The position numbers were made by a program, and so were the translations under genes. Below the pieces are notes generated by a model. It worked only from the letters and a program-made list of their open reading frames with translations, did not search any database and had not been told where the DNA came from. Below, in pieces: positions 42,307-51,055 of a stretch of DNA of 64,000 bases (position 1 is the first letter of the stretch; every line of letters starts with the position of its first letter). Origin of the DNA: Flavobacterium sp. PMTSA4 (lineage in GTDB: Bacteria > Bacteroidota > Bacteroidia > Flavobacteriales > Flavobacteriaceae); contig NZ_CP134890.1 of the NCBI RefSeq assembly GCF_032098525.1, positions 744,001-808,000 on the forward strand, read 5' to 3'.

Positions 42307-43542
42307 ATGCAATTATTAATAACAAACATCAAGGAACTGCTTCAAGTTAGAGAAACTAATATTGAAAAAGTTTCAGGAAAAGAAATGGCAACTTTACCAA
42401 CAATTAAGAATGCGTTTCTACTAATTGAAAACGACTATATAATCAATTTTGGCGAAATGAATGATTGCCCAAATACTGATTCAAAAAAAGTAATTGATGC
42501 CACTGGAAAAATAGTATTGCCAACTTGGTGCGATAGTCATACACATATTGTTTATGCGGGAAATCGAGAGCAAGAATTTGTTGATAGGATTAACGGATTG
42601 AGTTATGAAGAAATTGCAAATCGTGGTGGTGGAATTTTAAATTCAGCAAAAAAACTCAACGAAACTTCAGAAGAGGAAATCTATAATCAATCAAAGTATC
42701 GATTAGAAGAAATAATGCAACAAGGAACTGGAGCTGTTGAAATAAAATCGGGATATGGATTGACTGTTGATGGAGAATTAAAAATGCTACGTGTGATAAA
42801 AAAGTTAGCCAAAAATTATCCAATTACCATTAAAGCTACATTTCTTGGTGCACATGCTTTTCCTAAAGAATACAAAGAGAATCATTCGGGTTATATTGAT
42901 TTAATAATCAATGAAATGCTTCCAAAAATTGCTGAAGAAAATTTAGCCGATTACATTGATGCTTTTTTAGAAACAGGTTATTTTTCGGTTGAAGAAACAG
43001 AAAGAATTATGATTGCCGGAAAAAAATATGGTCTTCAAGCAAAAATTCACGTCAATCAATTCACAGCTATAAATGGTATTGAAGCTTGTGTAAAACACAA
43101 TGCATTAACTGTTGATCACCTTGAAATTATTACAGATGAAGACATTGAAGCTTTAAAAAACAGTAAAACAATGTCAGTTGCTTTACCAAGTTGTTCTTAT
43201 TTTATAAGTATTCCTTATACACCAGCCAGAAAAATGATAACAGCAGGTTTACCGTTAGCATTAGCTTCTGATTCAAATCCAGGAACAACTCCTTCAGGAA
43301 ATATGAATTTTGTTGTTGCTACAGCTTGTATAAAAATGAAAATGACTCCCGAGGAAGCCATCAATGCAGCTACCATAAATGGTGCTTATGCTATGGGAAT
43401 TTCTGAAACACATGGAAGCATAACTAAAGGTAAAAAAGCAAATTTTATCATTACAAAACCTTTGAATTCATACTATGAACTTCCCTATTTATTCGGTTCA
43501 AACCTTATAGAAAAAGTATTTATTGATGGTAAGTTAGTATAA
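42307..43542 (+). CDS. hutI: Imidazolonepropionase
   Basis: A 411-aa amidohydrolase hydrolysing imidazolone-5-propionate to N-formimidoyl-glutamate in histidine degradation. Start set at 42307 (MQLLITNIKELLQVRE); the 49 upstream in-frame codons overlap corA antisense and its promoter. Metal ligands: DSHTHIVYAGNRE near residue 79, HVNQFTAINGIE near 245, DHLEIITDED near 269 and LASDSNPGTTPSGN near 319. A perfect bidirectional terminator follows, so it is not in one transcript with the hutG-like gene at 44575. Confidence 0.95.
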   Translation: MQLLITNIKELLQVRETNIEKVSGKEMATLPTIKNAFLLIENDYIINFGEMNDCPNTDSKKVIDATGKIVLPTWCDSHTHIVYAGNREQEFVDRINGLSYEEIANRGGGILNSAKKLNETSEEEIYNQSKYRLEEIMQQGTGAVEIKSGYGLTVDGELKMLRVIKKLAKNYPITIKATFLGAHAFPKEYKENHSGYIDLIINEMLPKIAEENLADYIDAFLETGYFSVEETERIMIAGKKYGLQAKIHVNQFTAINGIEACVKHNALTVDHLEIITDEDIEALKNSKTMSVALPSCSYFISIPYTPARKMITAGLPLALASDSNPGTTPSGNMNFVVATACIKMKMTPEEAINAATINGAYAMGISETHGSITKGKKANFIITKPLNSYYELPYLFGSNLIEKVFIDGKLV

Positions 43543-43578
43543 ATAAAAAAGTCTCGAGAAATCGAGACTTTTTTATTT
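43541..43578. terminator. Bidirectional terminator, 17-bp perfect stem with GAAA loop
   Basis: AAATAAAAAAGTCTCGA (43541-43557) pairs perfectly with TCGAGACTTTTTTATTT (43562-43578), loop GAAA. The left arm begins in the hutI stop codon. It serves both hutI (+) and the coiled-coil gene (-). Confidence 0.9.
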
Positions 43579-43594
43579 ATGTTTTTCTTTAAAT

Positions 43595-44479
43595 TTATCT
43601 TAAAGTAAAACTACTTTTTGATACTAACTCATTTTTATCAAATACGTTTACAAAATAAGTTCCTTTAGCAAAATCTTTTCCTGGTAATTGTTCTGAAACT
43701 TCAACTGTTTTATTTTCATACTTAACCGTTGATGTAAAACTATACGTCAAAGAAGTTTCTCCAAAAGAAATTGTTGCTTTATCACCAAGAACATTATTTT
43801 TAGCATCAATAACCTGAACATAATAGGTTTTATCTCCCGATTTTGCAATTTTGTTCTCAGCAATTGTAAACTTGATTTGCAACATATCAGTTCTACTAGC
43901 TTTATCAGTTTCTATTTGTTTTCCTGAACTTCTAACTTTGTAAGCAGCAGTTTTCAAATTAGTAATTGATAATTTTTGTCCTTTTTCAACTGTTTTTGCC
44001 AATTCTTCATTTTGACCTACAAGAACTTGATTGTAATTTTTAGAATCCTCAAGAATTACTTTTGTACTATCTAAATCTGTAGTAAGTTTTTCATTTTTAG
44101 ATTTTAAAACTTCAACTTCAGCCATCAAGTTTTTCATTCTTTGTTCCAAAGCTTTGTATTGATCTCTATATTTTCTAAGTGATGCATTGTCACCTTTTGA
44201 AACTTTTAATTCTTGAATTAATTTTTCAACTTTATCTCTTTCAGCAATCAATTCATCTGAAATTGAAGTGTTTTCTGCAATTGCTGCATCATAAGAAGTT
44301 TTTAATTCAGATAAATCTTTTAATACATCTTCTTTTTCTGATTTAGTAACTGTAACAACGTTTTGCAAAGTTTTTGCATCCGAAGTCAATTTGAAAATAT
44401 AAATCAAACTACCAACCAATAATACTGATAATATAATTATTATTGATTTTAACTTAGAATTACTATTCTGATTTTCCAT
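43595..44479 (-). CDS. Membrane-anchored coiled-coil protein, unknown function
   Basis: A 294-aa protein with a short polar N-terminus, one transmembrane helix (about 13-32, SIIIILSVLLVGSLIYIF) and a long coiled coil (about 35-170, with heptad-rich EKEDVLKDLSELK, AERDKVEKLIQELK, LMAEVEVLKSKNEKL). It ends in a C-terminal beta-rich domain (about 175-294, YKVRSSGKQIETDKASR..., GTYFVNVFDKNELVSKS). Some relatives are labelled chromosome partitioning protein, which the sequence does not support. It separates hutI from the hutG-like gene. Confidence 0.82.
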   Translation of the reverse strand: MENQNSNSKLKSIIIILSVLLVGSLIYIFKLTSDAKTLQNVVTVTKSEKEDVLKDLSELKTSYDAAIAENTSISDELIAERDKVEKLIQELKVSKGDNASLRKYRDQYKALEQRMKNLMAEVEVLKSKNEKLTTDLDSTKVILEDSKNYNQVLVGQNEELAKTVEKGQKLSITNLKTAAYKVRSSGKQIETDKASRTDMLQIKFTIAENKIAKSGDKTYYVQVIDAKNNVLGDKATISFGETSLTYSFTSTVKYENKTVEVSEQLPGKDFAKGTYFVNVFDKNELVSKSSFTLR

Positions 44480-44501
44480 AAAAAAATTGTTTTAGTTTTA
44501 A

Positions 44502-44509
44502 CAAAAGTA
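44502..44509 (-). promoter_or_regulatory. -7 element TACTTTTG of the coiled-coil gene
   Basis: CAAAAGTA on the + strand, 23 nt upstream of the start at 44479; exact match read leftwards. Confidence 0.5.
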
Positions 44510-44550
44510 ATAATATTTAACATAATAACGCAGGATATATATTTATATTA

Positions 44551-44558
44551 TATTTTTG
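44551..44558 (+). promoter_or_regulatory. -7 element TATTTTTG of the hutG-like gene
   Basis: Exact TAnnTTTG match, 16 nt upstream of the ATG at 44575. Confidence 0.5.
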
Positions 44559-44574
44559 GGAAAACTTTAACTTA

Positions 44575-45609
44575 ATGGAAAAATTAATACCTTTTTCTAT
44601 AAATGATTTAGCCAAAGTGACCAATCATCGTAGTGGTGAAGTCAAATTTGGGGAAAAAATGCTAACGGTTCCAAAAGATGCCTCGCCTTTAGAATTCTTG
44701 AAAACATGTCCTGCAAAATTTGTGCTACTTGGAGTTCCAGAAGATGTAGGTGTAAGAGCAAATTATGGTCGTCCTGGTGCATCAAGTGCTTGGGAAAGTG
44801 CCATTAAAGGAATTGCAAATATTCAGCATAATCGATTCTGTAAAGGAAGTCAAATACTTGTTTTAGGTACTTTAGATGTTTCGGAACAAATGGAATTAGC
44901 TAAAGATTTAAAATTTAACATTACTAATGACCGAAAAAAACTAAACGAATTAGTTACTCAAATTGATAAAGATTTAGCCCATATTATAAGTTGTATTATC
45001 AAATGCGATAAAATTCCAATTATTATTGGCGGTGGACACAATAACGCCTATGGAAATATAAAAGGAACGGCACTTGCACTTGGTAAACCTATTAATGTAG
45101 TTAATTTTGATGCGCATTCCGACTTTAGAATTTTAGAAGGAAGACACAGTGGAAATGGATTTTCATATGCATACGAAGAAGGTTTTTTAAAAAAGTATTT
45201 CATTTTTGGATTACATGAAAACTATACTTCAAAAAATGTTTTAGACAATCTAAAAAAACTAGAAAGTCAAATAAATTTCAATACTTATGATGAAATAGGG
45301 GTTAGAAAAGAAAAAAGCTTTACTGGAGAATTAAATAGAGCACTAGAATTTATAAAAAATGAAGCATATGGTATAGAAATCGATTTAGATTCTTTGCCAA
45401 ATATTCCTAGTAGCGCAATGACTTTAAGCGGTTTTTCAATAGAAGAACTTAGATATTTTATTAGCCATTTTGGAAATCATAAAAACTCAAAATATATTCA
45501 TATTTGTGAAGGCGCACCAGAACTTGGAGATGAAAAAAACAATCATTTAGTTGGAAAATTAATTGGTTATCTTGTAACTGATTTTATGAAATCGAAAAGA
45601 GAATTTTAG
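44575..45609 (+). CDS. hutG: Formimidoylglutamase (arginase/agmatinase family)
   Basis: A 344-aa ureohydrolase-fold enzyme. Mn ligands: GGGHNNAYGN near residue 156, NFDAHSDFR near 178 (DAHxD), and GIEIDLDSLPN near 265 (DxD). Family members cleave guanidino or formimino groups. Proximity to hutI favours N-formimidoyl-glutamate as substrate. An agmatinase role is a real alternative, because the arginine decarboxylase at 5791 has no adjacent agmatinase. Length is longer than E. coli SpeB (306 aa), as in flavobacterial HutG-like proteins. Confidence 0.82.
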   Translation: MEKLIPFSINDLAKVTNHRSGEVKFGEKMLTVPKDASPLEFLKTCPAKFVLLGVPEDVGVRANYGRPGASSAWESAIKGIANIQHNRFCKGSQILVLGTLDVSEQMELAKDLKFNITNDRKKLNELVTQIDKDLAHIISCIIKCDKIPIIIGGGHNNAYGNIKGTALALGKPINVVNFDAHSDFRILEGRHSGNGFSYAYEEGFLKKYFIFGLHENYTSKNVLDNLKKLESQINFNTYDEIGVRKEKSFTGELNRALEFIKNEAYGIEIDLDSLPNIPSSAMTLSGFSIEELRYFISHFGNHKNSKYIHICEGAPELGDEKNNHLVGKLIGYLVTDFMKSKREF

Positions 45610-45636
45610 ATAAAATTTTATCAAGTTTAAAAACCT

Positions 45637-45644
45637 TATCTTTG
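45637..45644 (+). promoter_or_regulatory. -7 element TATCTTTG of the DEAD-box helicase
   Basis: Exact TAnnTTTG, 32 nt before the ATG at 45677. No -33 TTG is present at the usual distance. Confidence 0.5.
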
Positions 45645-45676
45645 CCTCGACTTACAAAAAACAGTAAGTAATCAAT

Positions 45677-46930
45677 ATGTTATTCGAAGATTTATCATTA
45701 TCAAAAAGTATTCAAAGAGCTGTTTTTGAAGAAGGATATACTAGTCCAACGCCAATTCAAGAAAAAGCAATACCAATAGTTCTATCAGGAAAAGATTTAG
45801 TAGGTTGTGCTCAAACAGGTACAGGAAAAACTGCTGCTTTTGCAATTCCTATCATTCATAATTTACATAGAATGATTGGTTCATCAAAAAAGACCAAAGT
45901 AATTCGCTGTTTAGTAGTTACTCCTACCAGAGAATTAGCTGTTCAAATTGGTGAAAGTTTTGACACTTATGGAAAATATACCAACCTAAGACAATTAACC
46001 ATTTTTGGCGGTGTTTCGCAAGTGCCACAAGTTGATCAGCTAAAAAAAGGAGTTGATATATTAATTGCTACACCAGGTAGATTATTAGATTTACACAAGC
46101 AAGGCTTTTTAGATTTTGATCATTTGCACTTTTTGGTTCTTGATGAATCCGATTTAATGCTTGATATGGGATTCATAAATGATGTAAAGAAAATTGTAAA
46201 ATTAGTTCCATCAAATAGACAAACTTTATTGTTTTCGGCCACAATGCCATTAGCTATTAGAGAATTAGCAGACACATTTTTAACAAAACCCGAATATGTA
46301 TCTGTAACACCAGTTTCATCTACCGCAGAAATTATAGAGCAGCAAATTTATTTTGTTGATAAAGAAAACAAACGCGGACTTTTATATCACTTAATTCGCA
46401 ATGAAAATTTAAAAGATGTTTTAGTTTTTGTCCGCACCAAACATGGTGCAGATAATGTGGTAAAAGCGTTAAAAAAGCAAGGAGTAAATGCCGAAGCAAT
46501 TCACGGTGATAAATCGCAAACTGCAAGACAACGTGTTCTAGACAGTTTTAAAAACAAAGAAATAACCGTTTTAGTTGCAACTGATATTGCTGCGCGTGGA
46601 ATTGATATTGAAAGTTTACCATTTGTAATTAATTTTGATTTGCCTAATATTCCTGAAACTTATGTTCACAGAATTGGAAGAACTGGTCGTGCTGGAAACA
46701 ATGGTGTTTCAATATCGTTTTGTGGACGTGATGAAGAAACCTATTGGAAAGACATTTTAAAATTGATTAAAGTAAATGTAAAAACTATAAAAGACCATCC
46801 TTTTCCTTGGAAAGAAAGTGTTCCAAATCCTGAGGCTAAACCTGATTTAAGAAACAAAAAGAAGAATAACTCAGGTAATAAATCTAGAAAATCTGAAGGC
46901 TCTAAAAAAAATAAAAAGCGATGGTATTAA
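45677..46930 (+). CDS. DEAD-box ATP-dependent RNA helicase
   Basis: A 417-aa helicase. Q motif PTPIQEKAIP near residue 22, motif I CAQTGTGKTAAF near 44, motif Ia PTRELAVQ near 83, motif II as DESD in LVLDESDLMLDMGF near 155, motif III SAT near 187, motif V VATDIAARGIDI near 299, and motif VI HRIGRTGRAG near 329. A Lys/Arg-rich tail follows (about 380-417), likely RNA-binding. The DESD variant of motif II is noteworthy but compatible with activity. Probable role in ribosome assembly or cold adaptation. Its stop shares a TTAA with that of the convergent kinase gene. Confidence 0.93.
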   Translation: MLFEDLSLSKSIQRAVFEEGYTSPTPIQEKAIPIVLSGKDLVGCAQTGTGKTAAFAIPIIHNLHRMIGSSKKTKVIRCLVVTPTRELAVQIGESFDTYGKYTNLRQLTIFGGVSQVPQVDQLKKGVDILIATPGRLLDLHKQGFLDFDHLHFLVLDESDLMLDMGFINDVKKIVKLVPSNRQTLLFSATMPLAIRELADTFLTKPEYVSVTPVSSTAEIIEQQIYFVDKENKRGLLYHLIRNENLKDVLVFVRTKHGADNVVKALKKQGVNAEAIHGDKSQTARQRVLDSFKNKEITVLVATDIAARGIDIESLPFVINFDLPNIPETYVHRIGRTGRAGNNGVSISFCGRDEETYWKDILKLIKVNVKTIKDHPFPWKESVPNPEAKPDLRNKKKNNSGNKSRKSEGSKKNKKRWY

Positions 46931-49134
46931 TCATCGCTTTCTTTTTTATGTAAATGGTTTGATATTATTTGATAAAGTTTTGTAGGTTCGAATGGTTTAA
47001 TCAAAATATCATTCATTCCTGATGCAAAAACTTCATCTGAAACTTCTTGTTTGTCAAAAGCTGTTAAAGCAACGATTGGCATTTTATAACCTTTCTCTCT
47101 AATTTTTCGAGTAGTTTCAAAACCGTTTATTAGTGGCATGTTTATATCCATTAATATTACGTCAAAATTTTCTCTTTCAATAGCAACTAATGCTGCATAT
47201 CCATCATCAACAATAGTGCAATTCAAATTACTGTTTTGAATAATCTTTTTGGTCACTAATTGATTGATTTTATTGTCTTCAATTACCAATATATTATAAG
47301 TATGTTGTAATGATAAATCAACTTCAATTTCATTAATAATTGCTCTTGACTTTTCTTCATCATGTTCAAAACCAATTGTAAAACTAAAGGTTGTTCCAAC
47401 TCCTTCTTCACTCTCAAGTTTAATTTCACTATTAAATAATTTTATTAAACTAGATACAATTGAAAGTCCTAAACCTGTTCCTTGATAATCTTCTTCTTTT
47501 CTCTCAATTTGAACAAATTTGTCAAAAATATTTTTCTGATGTTCTTCGGCTATTCCAACTCCATTATCTTTTACTTTAAAAGCAATGTAATAAGTGGTGT
47601 TTTCAATTCTTTCTAAATCTGCAGTAATAGAAACTTCTCCATTTTTAGTAAATTTCAGAGCATTACTCATTAAATTCATAATTATTTGTGACAATCGAAG
47701 TTTATCACCAATTAAGAACTCAGGAATTTCAGTATCTATTTCAATTACAAGTTTGTTGTTGTTTTTATCTGCAATGTATTCAATTGAACTTTTTATAGTT
47801 TCAATTTCATCAGCTAAATTGAATATTAAATCTTCTAAAACTAACTTCTTTTCCTCTATTTTATTTATTTGCAAAACATCATTAACTAATGACAATAAAT
47901 ATTTTGCAGAAAACTTTAAAGATTTTAAATGTGGACTATTTGCTAGCTCTTTATGTTCGTCTAATAAAATATTTGTAATTCCTATTACACCATAAAGCGG
48001 CGTTCTTAGCTCATGTGTAATTGTTGAAACAAACTGTGATTTTAATCGTGATGCTTCTTCAGCTTTTTCCTTAGCTATCTGAAGTTCATCATTTGCATAT
48101 TTCAATTCAAGATTTAATTTTTCTCTTGTTTTTATACTTTTATAAAGCGTCAACAACAACAGTAATAATATTATAACGATAACCATAAAAAGAATTAAAA
48201 CCAGTTTTGAAGTTTTAATAATCTTTGTACTCTTTTCGCTTTGATCTTCTATTTTTTCTAATTGAATTTTATATTCATCTAACTCAATGCCCAAAGCTTG
48301 CTTTTCAAGACTTGTCATTTTGTCTTCAGAATATAACTCTTTGTGTAAAGAATCATGTTTTGCTGAATATTTTTCCTCTAAATCCTTTTCATCAAATTCT
48401 TTATAATGCTTTTTTAGATTTTCATAAATATTTAAAACAAATGAGTAGTTTTCGGTTTCATTTGCAATTTTTAAAGCATTAAAATAATTCTTCTCAGCCT
48501 CAGCTTTATCTTTTAAGTAGGTATTTTGCATACCTTGTAAAATATAGAAAGACAACTTAGCATCTTGAGTTCCTTTTTTTAGAACATAACTTCTAAGTTG
48601 ATTAATCAAAAACTCAACATTTTCATAATCTTTATCAGCAAAATAAGCACTTGCTAAATTTAGTTTTCCGTAAACAATTTGACTTGAATCCTTAATTTTC
48701 TCAGCAAATTCTATTGACTTTTTATAGTATTCAATGCCTTTTTTAACATCTACATCATTAAAATAATAAGCACTTCCCAGATTTCCATAAATCCAGTTAT
48801 TCAATGTATCATTCTTAACTAGCTTAGCAAACTTCAATGCTTTTTCATAAAATTCAATGGCTCTTTTTGAGTCAGAACACTCATCATAAATAGCTGCAAT
48901 TGTATTGTATGATTGTGCTATATATGAATTATCGTTAATTGAATAGGATTTAATTAAAGCTTCTTTGGATGATGACAAAGCCTTGTCGTAATGTGCATCT
49001 CCAAACTCATCAACAGCATTTCTTAGGTATTTTTTAATTAATGATTTCTCTTCAACATTATTTTTTTGGGCAAAAAATGAGTTGAAAACAAAAAAAGATA
49101 TAATAGTTAGCAGAAATTTATTAATGCTATTCAT
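46927..49134 (-). CDS. TPR-containing hybrid sensor histidine kinase
   Basis: A 735-aa protein: signal peptide (1-22), periplasmic TPR repeats (about 30-290), a transmembrane helix (about 307-330, LVLILFMVIVIILLLLLLTLY), a short coiled coil, and HisKA with the phospho-acceptor His in TITHELRTPLYG near residue 375. Then HATPase_c (NALKFTKNG near 494, DNGVGIA near 530, GTGLGLSI near 555) and a C-terminal receiver (phospho-Asp in VILMDINMPL near 668, Lys in ILIKPFEP near 718). No Hpt domain or DNA-binding output is present, so a partner elsewhere is expected. The ligand is unknown. A TATATTTG element is 18 nt upstream. Confidence 0.93.
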   Translation of the reverse strand: MNSINKFLLTIISFFVFNSFFAQKNNVEEKSLIKKYLRNAVDEFGDAHYDKALSSSKEALIKSYSINDNSYIAQSYNTIAAIYDECSDSKRAIEFYEKALKFAKLVKNDTLNNWIYGNLGSAYYFNDVDVKKGIEYYKKSIEFAEKIKDSSQIVYGKLNLASAYFADKDYENVEFLINQLRSYVLKKGTQDAKLSFYILQGMQNTYLKDKAEAEKNYFNALKIANETENYSFVLNIYENLKKHYKEFDEKDLEEKYSAKHDSLHKELYSEDKMTSLEKQALGIELDEYKIQLEKIEDQSEKSTKIIKTSKLVLILFMVIVIILLLLLLTLYKSIKTREKLNLELKYANDELQIAKEKAEEASRLKSQFVSTITHELRTPLYGVIGITNILLDEHKELANSPHLKSLKFSAKYLLSLVNDVLQINKIEEKKLVLEDLIFNLADEIETIKSSIEYIADKNNNKLVIEIDTEIPEFLIGDKLRLSQIIMNLMSNALKFTKNGEVSITADLERIENTTYYIAFKVKDNGVGIAEEHQKNIFDKFVQIERKEEDYQGTGLGLSIVSSLIKLFNSEIKLESEEGVGTTFSFTIGFEHDEEKSRAIINEIEVDLSLQHTYNILVIEDNKINQLVTKKIIQNSNLNCTIVDDGYAALVAIERENFDVILMDINMPLINGFETTRKIREKGYKMPIVALTAFDKQEVSDEVFASGMNDILIKPFEPTKLYQIISNHLHKKESDD

Positions 49135-49151
49135 TGATTAAGTTTAGTCAT

Positions 49152-49159
49152 CAAATATA
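49152..49159 (-). promoter_or_regulatory. -7 element TATATTTG of the hybrid kinase gene
   Basis: CAAATATA on the + strand, 17-18 nt upstream of the start at 49134, immediately downstream of the ettA terminator. Confidence 0.5.
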
Positions 49160-49170
49160 TGATAAATCAA

Positions 49171-49200
49171 AAAAAAATCCTGAAAACTCAGGATTTTTTT
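49171..49200. terminator. Terminator after ettA
   Basis: AAAAAAATCCTGA (49171-49183) pairs perfectly with TCAGGATTTTTTT (49188-49200), loop AAAC. It is 12 bp past the ettA stop at 49212 and symmetrical enough to work on both strands. Confidence 0.88.
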
Positions 49201-49211
49201 AATTTATTAAG

Positions 49212-50906
49212 TTAATTTCTAATCAACTTTCTATATTTAATTCTTTTTGGAGTTACATCTGCTCCTAGACGTTTACGTTTGTTTTCCTCATATTCAGAAA
49301 AACTTCCTTCGAAGAAATATACTTCAGAATTTCCTTCAAACGCTAATATATGAGTACAAATTCTATCTAAAAACCACCTGTCGTGACTAATAACAACTGC
49401 ACAACCAGCAAAATTTTCCAAACCTTCTTCTAAAGCACGAAGTGTATTTACATCCAAATCATTGGTTGGCTCATCCAGCAACAATACATTTCCTTCTTCT
49501 TTTAAAGTCATTGCAAGATGCAAACGGTTTCTTTCACCTCCAGAAAGCGCAGAAACTTTTTTGTTTTGATCGCTTCCCCCAAAGTTGAACCTTGATAAAT
49601 ATGCTCTTGAATTAACTTGTCTTCCACCCATTAATATTAATTCTTGTCCATCACAGAAATTCTCCCAAATGGATTTATTTGGATCAATATTTGAATGCGA
49701 TTGATCAACATAAGCTATTTTAACAGTATCTCCAATTGAAAACTCACCAGCATCTGGTTTTTCTTCATTCATAATCATTTTGAAAATGGTAGATTTACCA
49801 GCACCATTAGGACCAATAATTCCAACAATTCCAGCTTGAGGTAAGGTAAAGTTTAAATTATCATAAAGTAATTTATCGCCAAATGCTTTTGCTACATTTT
49901 TTGCTTCTATTACATTATTTCCTAATCTAGGACCATTTGGAATATAGATTTCTAATTTTTCGTCTAATTCTTTTTGGTCTTCATTTAAAAGTTTGTCGTA
50001 ATTCTGTAAACGAGCTTTTTGTTTGGTTTGTCTTCCTTTTGCACCTTGACGTACCCATTCTAACTCACGTTCCAAAGTTTTTCTGCGTTTTGAAGCCACT
50101 TTTTCTTCTTGTTCCATTCTTTTAGATTTTTGGTCTAACCAAGAAGAATAGTTTCCTTTCCAAGGAATACCTTCACCTCTATCTAGTTCTAAAATCCATC
50201 CTGCAACGTTGTCAAGGAAATATCTATCGTGCGTTACTGCGATTACAGTTCCAGAATATTGCGCCAAATGTTGCTCTAACCAAAGAACTGATTCAGCATC
50301 TAAGTGGTTTGTTGGTTCATCTAACAACAATACATCAGGTTGTTGTAATAGTAAACGGCAAAGCGCTACTCTACGTTTTTCCCCACCAGAAAGGACATTG
50401 ATTGGAGTATCAGCATCTGGAGTACGAAGTGCATCCATTGCAACTTCTAATTTATTATCAATTTCCCAAGCACCAGCTGCATCTATTTTATCTTGAAGTT
50501 CAGCTTGTCTATCCATCAGTTTTTGCATCTTATCAGTATCTTCATAAACTTCTGGTAAACCAAACATATCATTTATTTTATTGAACTCATCTAAAATAGC
50601 CATTGTTTCGGCTACACCTTCACGCACTATTTCAATAACAGTTTTTGTTTCGTCTAGTTGTGGTTCTTGTTCAAGATAACCAACAGTATAACCTGGTTGA
50701 AAAACTACATCTCCTTGATAGTTTTTATCTACTCCAGCAATAATTCTTAACAAGGATGATTTACCCGAACCATTAAGCCCAAGAATACCAATTTTTGCTC
50801 CATAGAAAAAGCTTAAATAGATATTTTTAAGCACTTGCTTATCACTTCCTTGATAAGCTTTGCTTACGCGCTGCATTGAAAATATTACTTTCTTATCGTC
50901 TGACAT
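49212..50906 (-). CDS. ettA: Energy-dependent translational throttle protein EttA (ABC-F)
   Basis: A 564-aa ABC-F protein with two ATPase domains and no transmembrane segments. First Walker A GLNGSGKSS near residue 43 and signature LSGGEKRR near 165; second Walker A GPNGAGKS near 360 and signature LSGGERNR near 457. The inter-domain linker is the charged P-site tRNA-interacting region (KRMEQEEKVASKRRKTLERE...). Length and the sequence start MSDDKKVIFSMQRVSKAYQG agree with EttA, which binds the ribosomal E site and gates entry into elongation according to ADP/ATP ratio. Confidence 0.95.
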   Translation of the reverse strand: MSDDKKVIFSMQRVSKAYQGSDKQVLKNIYLSFFYGAKIGILGLNGSGKSSLLRIIAGVDKNYQGDVVFQPGYTVGYLEQEPQLDETKTVIEIVREGVAETMAILDEFNKINDMFGLPEVYEDTDKMQKLMDRQAELQDKIDAAGAWEIDNKLEVAMDALRTPDADTPINVLSGGEKRRVALCRLLLQQPDVLLLDEPTNHLDAESVLWLEQHLAQYSGTVIAVTHDRYFLDNVAGWILELDRGEGIPWKGNYSSWLDQKSKRMEQEEKVASKRRKTLERELEWVRQGAKGRQTKQKARLQNYDKLLNEDQKELDEKLEIYIPNGPRLGNNVIEAKNVAKAFGDKLLYDNLNFTLPQAGIVGIIGPNGAGKSTIFKMIMNEEKPDAGEFSIGDTVKIAYVDQSHSNIDPNKSIWENFCDGQELILMGGRQVNSRAYLSRFNFGGSDQNKKVSALSGGERNRLHLAMTLKEEGNVLLLDEPTNDLDVNTLRALEEGLENFAGCAVVISHDRWFLDRICTHILAFEGNSEVYFFEGSFSEYEENKRKRLGADVTPKRIKYRKLIRN

Positions 50907-50930
50907 AACTAATTTTTAATTAAAATTATA

Positions 50931-50938
50931 CAAATATA
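50931..50938 (-). promoter_or_regulatory. -7 element TATATTTG of ettA
   Basis: CAAATATA on the + strand, exact match read leftwards, 24 nt upstream of the ettA start. Confidence 0.5.
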
Positions 50939-50989
50939 GTTCTAAATAAAAGAATACAAAAGATGATTTTTGCACTTTTGAGATATGAT

Positions 50990-51031
50990 TTTCTTAAAAA
51001 AAGAAAACCTCTAAATGTTTTAAAGGTTTTA
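50990..51031 (-). terminator. Terminator of the 1567-aa surface protein gene
   Basis: AAAACCT (51005-51011) with AGGTTTT (51025-51031). On the - strand the stem is followed by CTTTTTTTAAG, 25 bp past the stop at 51056. The stem is only 7 bp. Confidence 0.6.
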
Positions 51032-51055
51032 TAATTGGTAAATTTTAAGAATCAA

